A stretch of 64,000 bases of DNA from Nymphaea colorata (taxonomy: Eukaryota; Streptophyta; Magnoliopsida; Nymphaeales; Nymphaeaceae): NCBI RefSeq assembly GCF_008831285.2, contig NC_045138.2, positions 40,849,115-40,913,114 of the forward strand, read 5' to 3'. The position numbers and the translations under genes are program-made. The first letter of the stretch is position 1; each line of letters opens with the position of its first letter. This document shows positions 10,030 through 21,892 of this stretch, one piece after another. The notes beneath the pieces were generated by a model, which worked only from the letters and a program-made list of their open reading frames with translations, was not told where the DNA came from and did no database searches.

Positions 10030-13000
10030 ATGGATTACGTATATGGACCAGGGAGGAACCATCTTTTTGTTCCGGGACCTGTCAACATTCCGGAGCCTGT
10101 CATCCGGGCCATGAACAGAAACAATGAGGATTACCGTTCTCCAGCTGTACCAGCTTTAACAAAAACTCTTCTGGAGGATGTAAAGAAGATTTTCAAAACA
10201 ACCACTGGTACCCCATTCCTCTTCCCTACTACAGGTAACCAATCAACCTTACATGCATATTTATCTTTGTTTTAATATTTTGTGCAAAACATTCTGGAAA
10301 GGGGCTCTATTAACTGGCATGGTTATTTCAACCTGAGTTTCGTACATATGTTACCCCAGCCTATTCATGTTTCTATGGTGCAGGAGCAGATTTAAGTACT
10401 TGTCATGTCTTGGACTCTTGAATAGCTTGAGTAATTTGAACCAATATGGAAACATTTGGTAGGAACACATCCAATTTTGTGAACCGTGAAAGTTACACAT
10501 TAAGCATACCATATAACTTCCAATTCCCTACTAGATTCTACTTTGACTACGCCTGAACTTGGTCATGTTTCAAAATTGCACCAAACACGGGTCCAATCAC
10601 TTGTGTGGGCTACAAACAACTATAGTACAAATATCCTGCAGTGCCACTATATATTCTGCCAGTGGGAAAAACATGCCATCTTAAGTTGGTAAGCACTCTT
10701 GGCAGGAAAACTATTCAAGAGTAGCTCAATTTTCATTAGTACTGAAGCTAATTCTCTAGTACTCCTAAAGTATCTGGTCCTTGAAACTTTAGTCAAGGTA
10801 AGACTTCAAATTCATCTCATATGAGGTCTGACAGAGGAAAATGTCAGTCTTAGCATTGTTTTCAAGCATTACTGCATCAGTATCGGCCAAACGACAGCAA
10901 TTTGGGAGGAGAGCTTGCTGTCTATAAAACTTTTTATTCATTATTCTAAATGACCAAATGGTTTTGCTTGCTTGAATCAGGGACTGGTGCATGGGAGAGT
11001 GCTTTGACAAACACACTATCACCTGGTGACAGGACTGTTTCATTTCTGATTGGCCAATTCAGTCTCCTGTGGATAGACCAACAGAAGCGACTCAACTTCA
11101 ATGTTGATGTCATTGAGAGTGACTGGGGACAAGGAGCAAACCTCTCGATACTGGCTTCAAAACTTGCAGCGGACAGGTCTCACACCATCAAGGCTATTTG
11201 TATTGTTCACAATGAGACTGCAACTGGAGTTACCAACAACTTGGCAGCTGTTAGAAGAATCCTCGGTTAGTTTTTGCTTGAACTTATTAGATGCCTGTAA
11301 CTGAGCTAGCTTTTAGAGCTGAGTTGCTCTATTGCCTTTGGAAATTAGAGACCAGCTTCATCTTGTCCATTGAAAAGGTGGGAATAATCTGATGTCTCAT
11401 GCCATGGCAAACTCAGACTGAGCTAGCTTTTAAAGTTGAGTTGCTCTATGGCCTCTGGAAATTAGAGACCAGCTCCATCTTGTCTATTAAAAAGGTGGGA
11501 ATACTCTGATGGTTCATGCCATGGCAAACTCAGTTTGTGTCATATCTAACACCCTACTTTGAAAAGTTTAATCTTGTATCTAAGATTGTGAGGGATCTTG
11601 GAGGACTTATAAAGAGAGTTGTTAAGTAGTTAAGTATCCTGGTTCTTAGCCTTTTTGAACTGGAACCAAATCTGCTAAGAGCCGTGTTGGGATCTGTCGA
11701 ACCAGGAGCTGGTGCCCAGTGTGGGCTGGGTCGTTGTGGGCTGAGTTGTTACAGAACCTCATGGGTCCTCTTGGCATGAAATGGCAACTATGAATTGAGT
11801 GATATGACATGACTCAATCCTTTCTTATTTAACATATAATATTAAATTTGTCTGCAATGAAAAAGTTCACCTTGTTCATGTCAAACAGATGACTACAGGC
11901 ATCCTGCACTGCTGCTTGTGGATGGAGTATCTTCAATATGTGCTCTTGATTTCCGTATGGATGAATGGGGAGTAGATGTTGCACTGACTGGGTCTCAGAA
12001 GGCTCTATCACTGCCCACCGGTATGGGCATCGTTTGTGCTAGTCCAAAAGCATTGGAAGCATCAAAATATGCTAAATCAGTAAGGGTGTTCTTTGATTGG
12101 AGTGACTACCTGAAGTTCTATAAGCTTGGAACATATTGGCCATACACACCTTCAATTCAACTTCTCTACGGGCTAAGAGCAGCACTTGACCTCATATTTG
12201 AAGAGGGTCTTGACAATGTGATTGCCAGGCATACACGCCTAGGGAAAGCAACAAGGTAATTTTGATTAGTATAGTACAAGAACCAAGATAATTTCATGAA
12301 AGTTGTATCAACTCAGTCTACAATTTACACTTGTTTGTTTGAGGTTTTACTGTTACTTGACATGAACAGCTTCAATCAACTCATGTTAAAGTGCACTTTC
12401 GTAGCTTCACAAATCTCAAACTTGATAATTAATTACACTCATGCGCAATGTCTAGCATTTGCTTTGAAAGTAAATATACATGAACATTCCAAATGGTATC
12501 CTCCATATGGGCTATCAGTAAGGTCACTTCTTGAACATGCCTTTTATTGATCGGCAATAGTTCCTTTTATTTTCAAACGTGTACCTGTTATTACCAATTT
12601 TTTTCAAATCGATCTGTAAAGTGTCTCCAAGGAAGAATAATACAGTTCTGTTTGACTTCTTTTTTGTTTGAGGTAACCATCATTATTTTGAATGCAGACT
12701 TGCTGTTGAAGCATGGGGCTTGAAGAACTGCACTCAAAAAGAAGAATGGTTCAGTGACACAGTCACAGCCGTGCTAGTTCCTCCATCCATTGACAGTTCT
12801 GAAATAGTTAAGAGGGCTTGGAAAAGATACAATCTGAGTTTAGGATTGGGTTTGAACAAAGTGGCTGGCAAGGTGTTCAGAATAGGGCATCTTGGCAATC
12901 TGAATGAGGTACCTGATTTGCTTCTTTTATATAGCTACTTTGATTTCATAATAGGCAATTTTCTCAGATGCTTGTGGATCTCAAGTGTTCACATATAGTC

Positions 13001-13200
13001 GATATGTATGAGATATTTTTTAGCATTCAGTTTGATGTTCTATGCTTTTGGTGTATTTTCAGCTACAACTGCTGGGTTGCTTGGCTGGAGTGGAGATGAT
13101 ACTCAAGGATGTTGGATATCCGGTGAAGTTAGGGAGTGGAGTGGCAGCTGCTTCTGCTTACCTGCAGAACTCAATCCCTCTGATTCCTTCTCGAGTCTAA
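10030..13200 (+). CDS. AGT1: Serine/alanine:glyoxylate aminotransferase (peroxisomal)
   Basis: Five exons: 10030-10234, 10981-11265, 11889-12255, 12698-12908 and 13063-13200, all GT-AG, 401 aa, the same length as the plant enzyme. It is a PLP-dependent class V aminotransferase of photorespiration: it moves the amino group of serine (or alanine, asparagine) to glyoxylate, giving glycine and hydroxypyruvate, in leaf peroxisomes. The start MDYVYGPGRNHLFVPGPVN is family-typical. Asp175 in LLVDGVSS should bind the pyridine nitrogen, and Lys201 in TGSQKALSLP is the Schiff-base lysine. The C-terminus is PLIPSRV, so the peroxisome signal reads SRV where the Arabidopsis enzyme has SRI. Intron 2 (11266-11888) contains a 117-bp tandem duplication and a solo LTR. 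Intron 1 (746 bp) and intron 3 hold nothing recognisable. Confidence 0.97.
11301..11534. repeat. 117-bp tandem duplication in AGT1 intron 2
   Basis: Two consecutive copies, 11301-11417 and 11418-11534, both start with ctgagctagctttta and both contain ttagagaccagct and catgccatggcaaactcag. They differ at roughly one position in ten, mostly transitions, so the duplication is not very recent. It lies wholly inside the intron and abuts the solo LTR. Confidence 0.9.
11538..11753. mobile_element. Solo LTR related to the TRIM at 47236
   Basis: Starts TGTCATATCTAACACCC and ends GAGTTGTTACA. It shares in the same order with the LTRs at 47236-47622 the blocks 'gacttataaagagagttgttaagt', 'cctggttc' and 'gaaccaaatctgctaagag'-like sequence. 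No primer site or second LTR follows, so it looks like a solo LTR left by recombination in AGT1 intron 2. Borders are set by similarity and by the TG...CA ends. No clear 5-bp target duplication is seen. Confidence 0.5.
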
Positions 13201-13524
13201 TGTTTTTTTATATGGTTTTTCTCTCGTTTTAGCACGTCAGAATCTGTATAAAAGTCTACTCTGCACTCTTTGAGGCTATGTATGCCATTTTCTTTCATGC
13301 ATAATTTTAATCCTTGATTTTCAAATTCTCGCTTCACTTGGTATGAGTTCGACCAATCAAAGTGTTGTCAAACTCTGGACCCCAATCACAAAGATCGACG
13401 AACAAAAGTAAGAAAACTTTGTCGTGACATTTTGAATTTCTGCGAAAGTATCATAATAATATCATGATGTTTTGTAAAAACATTTGTCGAAAACTCATAA
13501 TCTCATAATGTTTCTACCCTGTTT

Positions 13525-13527
<3 letters not shown>

Positions 13528-13578
<51 letters not shown>
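13528..13578. repeat. (TA)n microsatellite
   Basis: About 25 uninterrupted TA units downstream of AGT1. This length is likely to be polymorphic and error-prone in assembly. Confidence 0.95.
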
Positions 13579-13580
<2 letters not shown>

Positions 13581-15699
13581 GGATGAACACTTGAAAAGAA
13601 ACTCGTTACTAAGAACCCAAACTTACGTGTGACTAGAGAAGAGAGAGAGAGAGAGATGTCCTCTTTTTTTTTATGTGGTGAATTGGATGTTGCTGAGCCC
13701 AACTTGTCTAGTTGTCTTCTTTTTTCTTTTTTGATGAATTTGGATGTTGGCAGAGATAAACCTGCCTTCTTTCTTCTTATGTGATGATTTTGGATGTTGG
13801 TAGAACTATTCATGCTTTGCCCCGAGATAACTTTTCAAGGATACAGAAATCTCCTAATCTGTAGACCGTCGCTAGGCCCTGTGAAATAACCTAGGGGGCC
13901 TTAACCATCCGCATCTATCTATTATATCTAACCATTTACTTCTGCACAATCAGCCTTAATGGCGTAGACAAAATTTCTGGCTAGGAGCATTAACACTTTA
14001 AATTGTAAATTTTTAAGGGGCACCAATATATAAATAAGGAAATGGCTATGAAATATTGATAAAGATGTGGGCAATTTCCCACACATGCACACGCTTACCT
14101 CCGCTGCTTTTAATGGAAACACCCTCCGATTGAAATTTAGTTCCTTTTTGCCTTACTGTATCAGACTAATTGAATCCGATTTGGGGTCAACAACCATATT
14201 TTGGGAACCATTTATGTCCCTCTATCTATTTGAATAAAGATCGATTGCTTGCTTTAATAGTTTTAAATATTTTCTTTATTGGGATGAGGTACGTTAGTTA
14301 TTACCTTAGGATGTTAAGATAACATGCTAAGTAGAGAAGCACTTTTTATGGGGCTCACAAAAAGTGTATAAAGCCAACATTGAGCTCGATCGAAACTCAA
14401 CTCCAATAGTGCAAATGGTATGGTTTGGCTTTCGATAATGTAAACTATAAATAACTAGAGACCAAATCAAATTCTCATCCCACTTGAAGATCTTAAAGTT
14501 CAACACCGCAACCAGGTTGGAGGGAGAGCCTAGTCCTAGCGGCACCCTTTGAGTTGGTTTACTTAATTTCTTTACAGGCTCTTGCAGCGAAAGTTTGATG
14601 AAGAAGATGATGCAACAGAATTTGTTTGGGGACGACAAAAGGAAAAGATGTGTGTGTGTGTGTGAAAGATGTAAAGTGGCAACAATTAGCTATACCCTCT
14701 TTGCTGAATTGGTAAAAGCTGCACTTCAAGCTGAATTGTTAGTTGAAGCGGAACAGAAGCGCCAAGAGAAGCCATGAGAAGGGCGTGGGTTCAGGTCATG
14801 GCAGACTAGTCAGGTAAGTAAACAAAGAACAAGTGTTGGGTTCTACTCGACGGCAGCAATTAGTCAGGCCATGTTTACTAGAGTCATGAGTTCCAATTCA
14901 GGTATCTCCAATCAGAAGACACCTTTTGTGGTCGTCGACATCAGAGTGCCGCATCAGTAGCAGGGTTATTAAATATAAACAGAGATTTCCACCTTTTGAA
15001 TTGTGGTCGTAGATATCAAGGGGAGTACTACCAATGAACACCAGATTGTTTATCATGCTACATTTAATACTCTTTCTGCTGGAAAGAATGGTACATCTAT
15101 GAGGGAGTACTGAAAGATCAGGAACACTTGTAGAGGCTGAAATTCAATTTCTCAACAAAATACAGGAATTCTGTGTTTGTCCTACGGCAATCTCTGTTTG
15201 GATCTTTTATATTTAAAGCTAATCTATTCCAACAAACTTGTTCTGTAGTAGCGGTTGCCTAACTCCTGCTAAAGCAAAACCTTCTTAAATATGACATTCA
15301 TAAAGAGGTAGACACAAGCATCTTGATGCGGATAACACGATTATACAGTTCCAATGAGAGTAACAGCATCGTGTATCGCTAGCATCCAATGACCCAACTT
15401 TCAATTTTTTTTAACGTAATAGAAAAACTGCCATTGATTTTAACATCCAAAATTTGCAGAGTTATTGGTGCATCAGTTCCTGCATCTTTGTGCACTTCTT
15501 CTCATCCCAGGATGTCACGGTTCCCCAGCATTTGATCTACATGGTTGCAGTATCTTTCTCTACGGAGGTTGTTTATAGCAGCAGAAGAATTCCTTGCGAA
15601 GAATTTCAGCAAGATTGGTTGTTGTAGCAGAATGTCTGGGGAAACTAATGATAGTTGTAAGCCTTGTGGCGTTCCATAAGGCGACGAGGTTATTCGTCG

Positions 15700-15790
15700 A
15701 TTCAAACTCCCGTCCCCAGACAGCGTCGGACCTTGTCCTTCTTATCGTGCGTGTCTCGGAAGATCGGCTCGAGCTCCTCGATGGCCGTGA
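15700..15790 (-). pseudogene. Decayed GLDH exon 1 fragment
   Basis: Aligning 15723-15784 with 21063-21124 of the intact GLDH exon 1, same orientation, gives 49 identities in 62 positions without gaps (about 79%). Translated on the minus strand the piece reads EELEPIFRDTHDKKDKVR against EELESIVRDAHEKKAKIR of the intact gene. Beyond this block the match fades and stops appear within about ten codons on the 3' side. It lies about 1.9 kb beyond the 3' end of GLDH, so a local tandem duplication followed by decay is the simplest origin. It is not expected to make protein. Confidence 0.6.
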
Positions 15791-17618
15791 GATGGGCGAC
15801 ATCCAGGAGAGTCATAGTACCACTTTTAGTCCTGTATCGAGAGTTTTACAGGATTCCGTTGTCTGTATAACATCTGCGTGTTCAACATCCACCACGACCT
15901 TACTTGAACAGGATCTGTTCTATAGGTTGTACAACTGAATCCTTAATCCCTAAGGAGACAGAGATCAAAGTCTGGACGATGAAGCATAACCTCTTGACCT
16001 GAGCGTGAATGCCTGTCGGGTTTTGGGCGGTAGTCCATCTCCCATTAGCGGAGGATCGTTCCCTGGTTGACTGGTTCGGCCGGGGATGGTCTTGAGGTTG
16101 TCTGACAGACCCCAAATGAATTTTTTTTACCCAATCTCCCATCTTTTTTGTTTTTTCTCCCATTATTTGAAGCTCCTAGATGTTAATCAAAAATTTATTT
16201 TGTGAAGTAGAGTTGTATTTTAGAACGGAAACAAGGTACTAATTGATCTTCCAGCTTTCCGGGGAGATCCAAGTAACAAACCACTTACTCCAGAAGAATG
16301 AAGGCTAGGTGTTTGGTAAGAGATGCATACATCGGGACTACATGAACATTGTGTACTTTGTTTGGAGTGTTAAGTTGTTGTTGAATCTTGAATGATATTC
16401 ATATTCAGAGTGGGTTCTTTAAACCAAAAATATGGTGTTTTACAAATATATATCCCAAAAACACGATGGTTTTTCTTATCCAACGCTATCCTAAGATTGA
16501 ATATACTTTGGTCCAAAATAAACCTCAATAAACTGGACATATATTTGTTTTACACTTTAGTAATACTTTTTATTATTCTCTCAGCATATCATGGTAACAG
16601 TAAAGAAAAGGGTCTATGACTCCGCTTGTGAGGTTTAGCTCATAACCTCACGAAAGTGAAGGAGAGGGTGGGAAGTAAAAAAATTAAGGTGAAAAGTTTA
16701 AAATTGGATGTATATAAGAAACATAGATCAAGTATTATACGAGTCAAAAAATAAACTAAAGTTCCAAAACCGTAACTAATTGTTTGTATTCCTACTTGTC
16801 TGACATGAAAAATGAAAGATGCTTCAATGCCCTTTAATTGTTTTTTGTTTTTCTCTGAAGTGGCAAAAGCTGAAATTAAGTAGATTGTGCAAAATTATGG
16901 TAAAATTTAACTCTTTTATTTACTTTAAGCCTCTCTCCAGGTAAACGAATCTCTTGTTTGCACACTTTTTTAATGGGTTTATTTAATTCCTTTACAGGCC
17001 CTTACATGGTAATACATTCTTCAGCCTTTGTGCTTATTTTTTAACCATTTCACTCTAATTTATTAGGGCCTTAATCTGAATCCACATACAAAAGCCAGAT
17101 CAAAACTCAGAGAGTGTGCGAGAGAGAGAGGGGTCCTAGATTGAAACCAACGCATGCATATGGACATCAAATTTATCTAAACTCATACTATAATCACCCG
17201 GGAATTTCAATCTCAACGTCCATAACAAATATATATTATCATGCCACTTTTTAATTGAAATCTCATTATATAGTAATTAGCGGGATGCTCTAGAGTAATT
17301 GATGACAAAGCATGTGATATTTGAATGTGAGAAAACGTCGTGAATTTCCCTGTTGAAACTGAAATCATCTCCGACTTTTTAAGGAGTGCAGAGAAGTAAT
17401 TGGGCTCTGATATGATTTCTGGTCTACGGAAGAAAATATTGGTACAACCATTCTTATTGAATGAAATCTGGCTGTAATGCCAGATGGGGACGATGACATG
17501 AAGAAGAGGAACTCGCAACAATTGTGGGAAGACAATCAATCCCATATAGTTATGTTACAGAGAGATCCACCCTCTCCGCAGACAAAGAATCAACACTGTG
17601 TCACACAAATTTATGCAT

Positions 17619-20600
17619 CTAGATGGAGTCCGAAGGGAACAGCTTCTCCAGCATGCCATTGGAAAGAATTTTATTAGGATCCAACTCCATGCGTGCTTTA
17701 TTATAAGCATCAATGGGGAACCGTTTCGTCAGCCTCTCTTGCAGATCGTGGAGCTCATCTTTATCCCTCGGCACCTGCAAACATTACTCCAGGTGATGGT
17801 CCAGACTCCAGAAAGATCCAGTGTTCAATGTTCCAGACAATCTAAAAAGTGAACAATTTTTTCCCTTTTTCTAGAGAAGAAAATGATAACATGAACTCGG
17901 ACATGCAAGCAAATTAGAACCAGCCTTATTCCTTCAATCTTAATAGTAAAATTATTGATTAAAAAGATAGACTTTGTTCATTGCCAGGCTAGTTTGTTGA
18001 TTACCTCGATTTTAGCCCAGTGTTCATAGGCATGGTACTTGTCCCACAATGCAGTCTGTGTCAAACCTCGATACTTGAAGAACTCATCAGTTATCTCCTT
18101 CCTTTGGCGGGCATCCATAGTCGGCAGGTACATGATTATGCCAACCTGAGAAAAGGAGATGCTATGAGCCAAATGCATTGCAAATATTTTACAATAATTT
18201 TTCTTTACGCTTCACATGACTGAGTCCTTGATTCTCCTAAGGTTGAAAAGGAATGAGATATAACAATAGAAAAATGGATATCAAAGTTCATGAGTAGCAA
18301 GATTATGAAGATGAACCAATATAAAAAACATTCATATAGGTGCAAAGTGCAAGCGATCACTGTGCTACAGGTCCAACTAAAGCAAAGCACTTGAAGCCCT
18401 GAATAACTGTAGTTTCAATGGAAAACTGATACGTGCAGAATCAAAGGCCTTACGCACAACTAAGTCAAAAAGAAACTCGAAAGGAAAGGAATCAGTATTT
18501 AAGACTGAAGACCCGATAAGCATGCAAGATTTAGTCCCAAAATAGGTAAAACTCAACAAATATCTTAAAAAAACAACTGCTACGAAGTGCTATAATGGCT
18601 CACCCAAGAAAATATATCATCTTCACCCAAGCTTGATGCGGGGCTCATGCTGCTCTGGCTTCGAGCAGTCCAACGCTGCTCAATTGGGGCAGGAGCTGGT
18701 ATGCCTTCTTTTTCTATGTGTTTCTTCAGCTCTTCAATGTAGCTAAGGTCTTTCATGCTAGGATTCGAAAGAGTTCCAGCTGGAAAGCATGTTTCCGAGA
18801 CCCACTGCTGGCCTCCACAATCAAACCCAAGAATTTCATCACTCCAACCAACTCTATACCCCTCTGACTTCCTCCAGTATTCTGCCTCAGCAAGGTTTAC
18901 TCGTCTCACATGATCCTTGTTAAGGGGGTCAAGTGCAAGAAGCTTATCCCGAAGCTCTGTAAATGAAGACTCATTAACATCGTGTCCGTCCTCTTTTTCT
19001 GGACTGCCAGCAGTGTCTTGCACTCTGTAGACAACCATAAGGTGCTATTAGAGAGACAATTAGCAAGCAATAATACTAAACATGCATGATCATAGAAAAC
19101 ATCGTTACTACTTTTACAACAGACACTTCTACTGAAACAAATGAACATGTCTCAGTGTTTCAGTTATTGCTAGTCATTGTCTCATTCATGATGCTGGTAT
19201 TATCTTGATAGAAGGCAGTACGTCGCAAACATAAGGAAATTAGGCAATCTGACTTCTTTAATTCAGGAAAAAGAGAAGACCATCTCAAAGCATTGATCTC
19301 CACACCATGCAGCTTAAATGAGTAATGGCAAAGACAATATCCATTTTCAATTGAAATCAGTAATTTATTCTTTAGTTGATTTTACCTGTATTGTTTGCAT
19401 GATTCAAGGTACAGGTCACGGACTTGTTGCAGAGCTTCATCCTTGCTATACTTCGGGACAAACTTTGGTGGACCCTTGCGGTTAGAAAGGGGATTGCAAC
19501 TCACTACCACAACAGTATCAGTGTACGGAATCCATAGATATTTTAGATGCTTATTCTCTGCCAACCATTTCCTGAAAAATGAGACAGAAACATGTAACTG
19601 GGAGTAATGATATTCAAGTTACATTCTATCCATCTGCAAAATAAAAGTTTGATAGTAAATTTCCGGCAAAGTGCAAAGATATACGAATTATCATGTGTGA
19701 AACAGTAATTACTTGTGATTCTTTGATATCTCTTTAAAGTTAGAGATAAATGTGTGCTCAACAAGCTGATGTCTGTCAACACACTGGATAGTAACCTCAG
19801 CCACAACCCCAAGTCCTCCAAGACCGCAGCGAGCCAGATAAAATAGTTCTGGGTCCTTTTCCTTCGATAGCTCTATTGTACCTTTGGCAGGGGTAACTAG
19901 TTTCATACTAATTATTTGTTCATCCATGGGAGGCAGCATAGCTCCTGTACCATGAGCACCAACCTGGAAAGGAACATTAGAACCAAACAAAGAAATGAAA
20001 TTTGGAAACAGACCACCGGAACTTGTGGCCTATAAACGTAATGAAATAGAGAACTATTCATTATTCGCAATGGAAAAGAATGAAGAGGGAATAAACAGAG
20101 TGAAAACCAGCTCAATCGGATATTCAACTGCACTAAAACTCGTAGTGCAACATCCTGGTTCTAGCAAGTATGGTTTTACAAAGAAATCATTTATCGAATT
20201 AGATCACCGAAAAAATCTCTACAAATCTGTCACACTCATTCACATGGGAAAAAGGAACATATGGTTTAGTTAAATTTAGTGGAGAACACCGTGAATTTTT
20301 TACACCGGAGGCCAACAAATCCTTCTCCAGAAATACCCGATCCTGGACTTCAGTTGAAACAAAACATTCATATGTCACTCATAGATAGGTAAACACTAAT
20401 CTCATCCACCACAAATTAGTCAGTTCCAATAAAAGCAACCCCAGCACGTACCACTAGCATCCCATGTCTCAGCTTTCAATATCTCTCCCTAACATAACTA
20501 TCGTCTTTCTTCCTCCTCTTCCACGTTAACACACAAAAATGTCCCCATACAATTAGCCCACGAGTAAAATCTCACGGTTCATTATTTTGCCAGAATTTCT

Positions 20601-21488
20601 GGAAGATTATGCGATAGTTATGACCCACCACTTCGTGAACAGATTATTTATATTGACTCAAATCACTGGACAACCAGTTTCTCCATCATCATCAGCTCAT
20701 CAACTTGCCCATCGTTTCCGAATGATTGCTACTAATATGGCTTCAATTCCTCCTAAATATGCAAATTAATTGTCCATAATTGATCAAATTAAAGAATGTG
20801 GGATGATCGGGACAAAGAAGAAGAAGAAGAAGAAGAGGCCCACCTGAATGATTCCACCGACTTGCTGCTCTCTAATGGAGGCAAAGTTCTGCAAAGTGAG
20901 CCCATACTGCTTCAGCTCATCTACGAGCTGCGAAACGCGCGCGCCCGCCTGAACCCTGACCGTCTTCTTGTGGACGTCCACCTCCAAGACCTTATCCATC
21001 AATGCCAAATTGATCATGCCCTTCCTATGGAGCCCGATCCCGTTGGGCGAGAGCCCGGAACCCACGGGCCGGATCTTGGCCTTCTTCTCGTGCGCGTCCC
21101 GAACGATCGACTCGAGTTCCTCGATGCTCTCGGGCTGCAGGAACGTCCTGGTGCGCACCTCATGGGTGCCGCTCCAGTTGGTGACTGTGTGGAGGTCGTC
21201 GGGGAGAGGCGCGTAGCGGAAGAGGGCAGCCTTCTTGTGCTTCGCGTCCTCCGGCAAAGGGAACGAGTAGTAGGTGGCGACTCCGCAGCCGAGGAGCAGG
21301 GCGAAGTAGCCCAAGTACTTCCTGATCTCCGCCTCTGACCCGGAGGAAGAAGGAGAAGGTGAGGAGGAGAATGGGCGGAGCAGGAGGCGGAGCTCGGCGT
21401 CTGGATAAAGTCGACGGTTGTAGTGTTGGTGGAGGAGAAGCAATGGCGGCGGCGACTTGCACAGACAGCGAAACGATCTCGACAGCAT
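17619..21488 (-). CDS. GLDH: L-galactono-1,4-lactone dehydrogenase, mitochondrial
   Basis: Exons on the complement: 20844-21488, 19713-19963, 19386-19571, 18604-19024, 18005-18145 and 17619-17774, all GT-AG, 599 aa. It catalyses the last step of plant vitamin C synthesis, oxidising L-galactono-1,4-lactone with cytochrome c as acceptor, and is an assembly factor of complex I at the inner mitochondrial membrane. Seen: an Arg/Ser/Leu-rich presequence (1-55), a membrane segment (about 58-78), the conserved processing-site sequence FRYAPLP at 90, the FAD-binding loop RPVGSGLSPNG (140-150) with Leu where covalent flavoproteins have His, NFASI near 203 (probably the oxygen-gating Ala), GFDCGG with the redox-sensitive Cys, and EQRWTARS with the substrate-binding Glu/Arg. 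I chose Met at 21488 because it gives a normal presequence. The same frame stays open upstream to 21710. Confidence 0.97.
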
Positions 21489-21860
21489 CTTTCTCTTCTC
21501 CGACAGTTGTAGGGGTTCAGGGTTTTCCCTGGTCGACAGAGAAGAAGAATTGCTGCTCACGCTTCCATGGAGATGGGCGGCAAGAGAGAGGATGGAAGTC
21601 GGAAGAGCAGTGACGAGCTTGCATTTCCGCGGTAGATCGGGTGCGAGTGAAGATCCAGATCCAGAATGAGTGCAAGTGGATCTGAGGATCGTCGACACTG
21701 ATATCTCCACATAGGTGTTTGAACTTTGAAAAATGGATCCATTACAAATCGAAACTAGATCTGATCTAATACAGAAGTATCTGATCTATTTCGCTGTTCG
21801 CTCCTCACAGGCTGCGCAGGGATTAATCGACGCAACGATGACACCAATGCCATATAATAT

Positions 21861-21892
<32 letters not shown>

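Larger units (their letters stand above)
13201..17618. other. Intergenic, one GLDH-like fragment, otherwise empty
   Basis: Includes the AGT1 3' flank, a (TA)n tract (13528-13578), a GA run and a (GT)n run (about 14650), and repeat-like AT-rich DNA. A 62-bp block at 15721-15782 matches GLDH exon 1. A short + strand frame ending at 14777 (ELVKAALQAELLVEAEQKR) looks protein-like but has no start context, neighbouring exon or family match. Nothing else is supported. Confidence 0.5.

Noticed and set aside
9869-10114. An ATG-initiated 81-codon frame overlapping the AGT1 start
   Set aside because: The ATG at 9869 lies upstream of a good intron acceptor (ending at 9917), so it is probably in a 5' UTR intron. 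No motif supports it.
13514-13813. Minus-strand frame of 99 codons
   Set aside because: It is driven by a TA microsatellite and low-complexity DNA.
14595-14830. Protein-like frame and a tRNA-like B-box (gggttcaggtcatggc)
   Set aside because: A SINE or gene exon was considered, but no A-box at proper spacing, cloverleaf, poly-A tail or target duplication was found, and no family matches.
20796-21338. Plus-strand frame of 180 codons
   Set aside because: It is antisense to GLDH exon 1, whose protein is recognised end to end.
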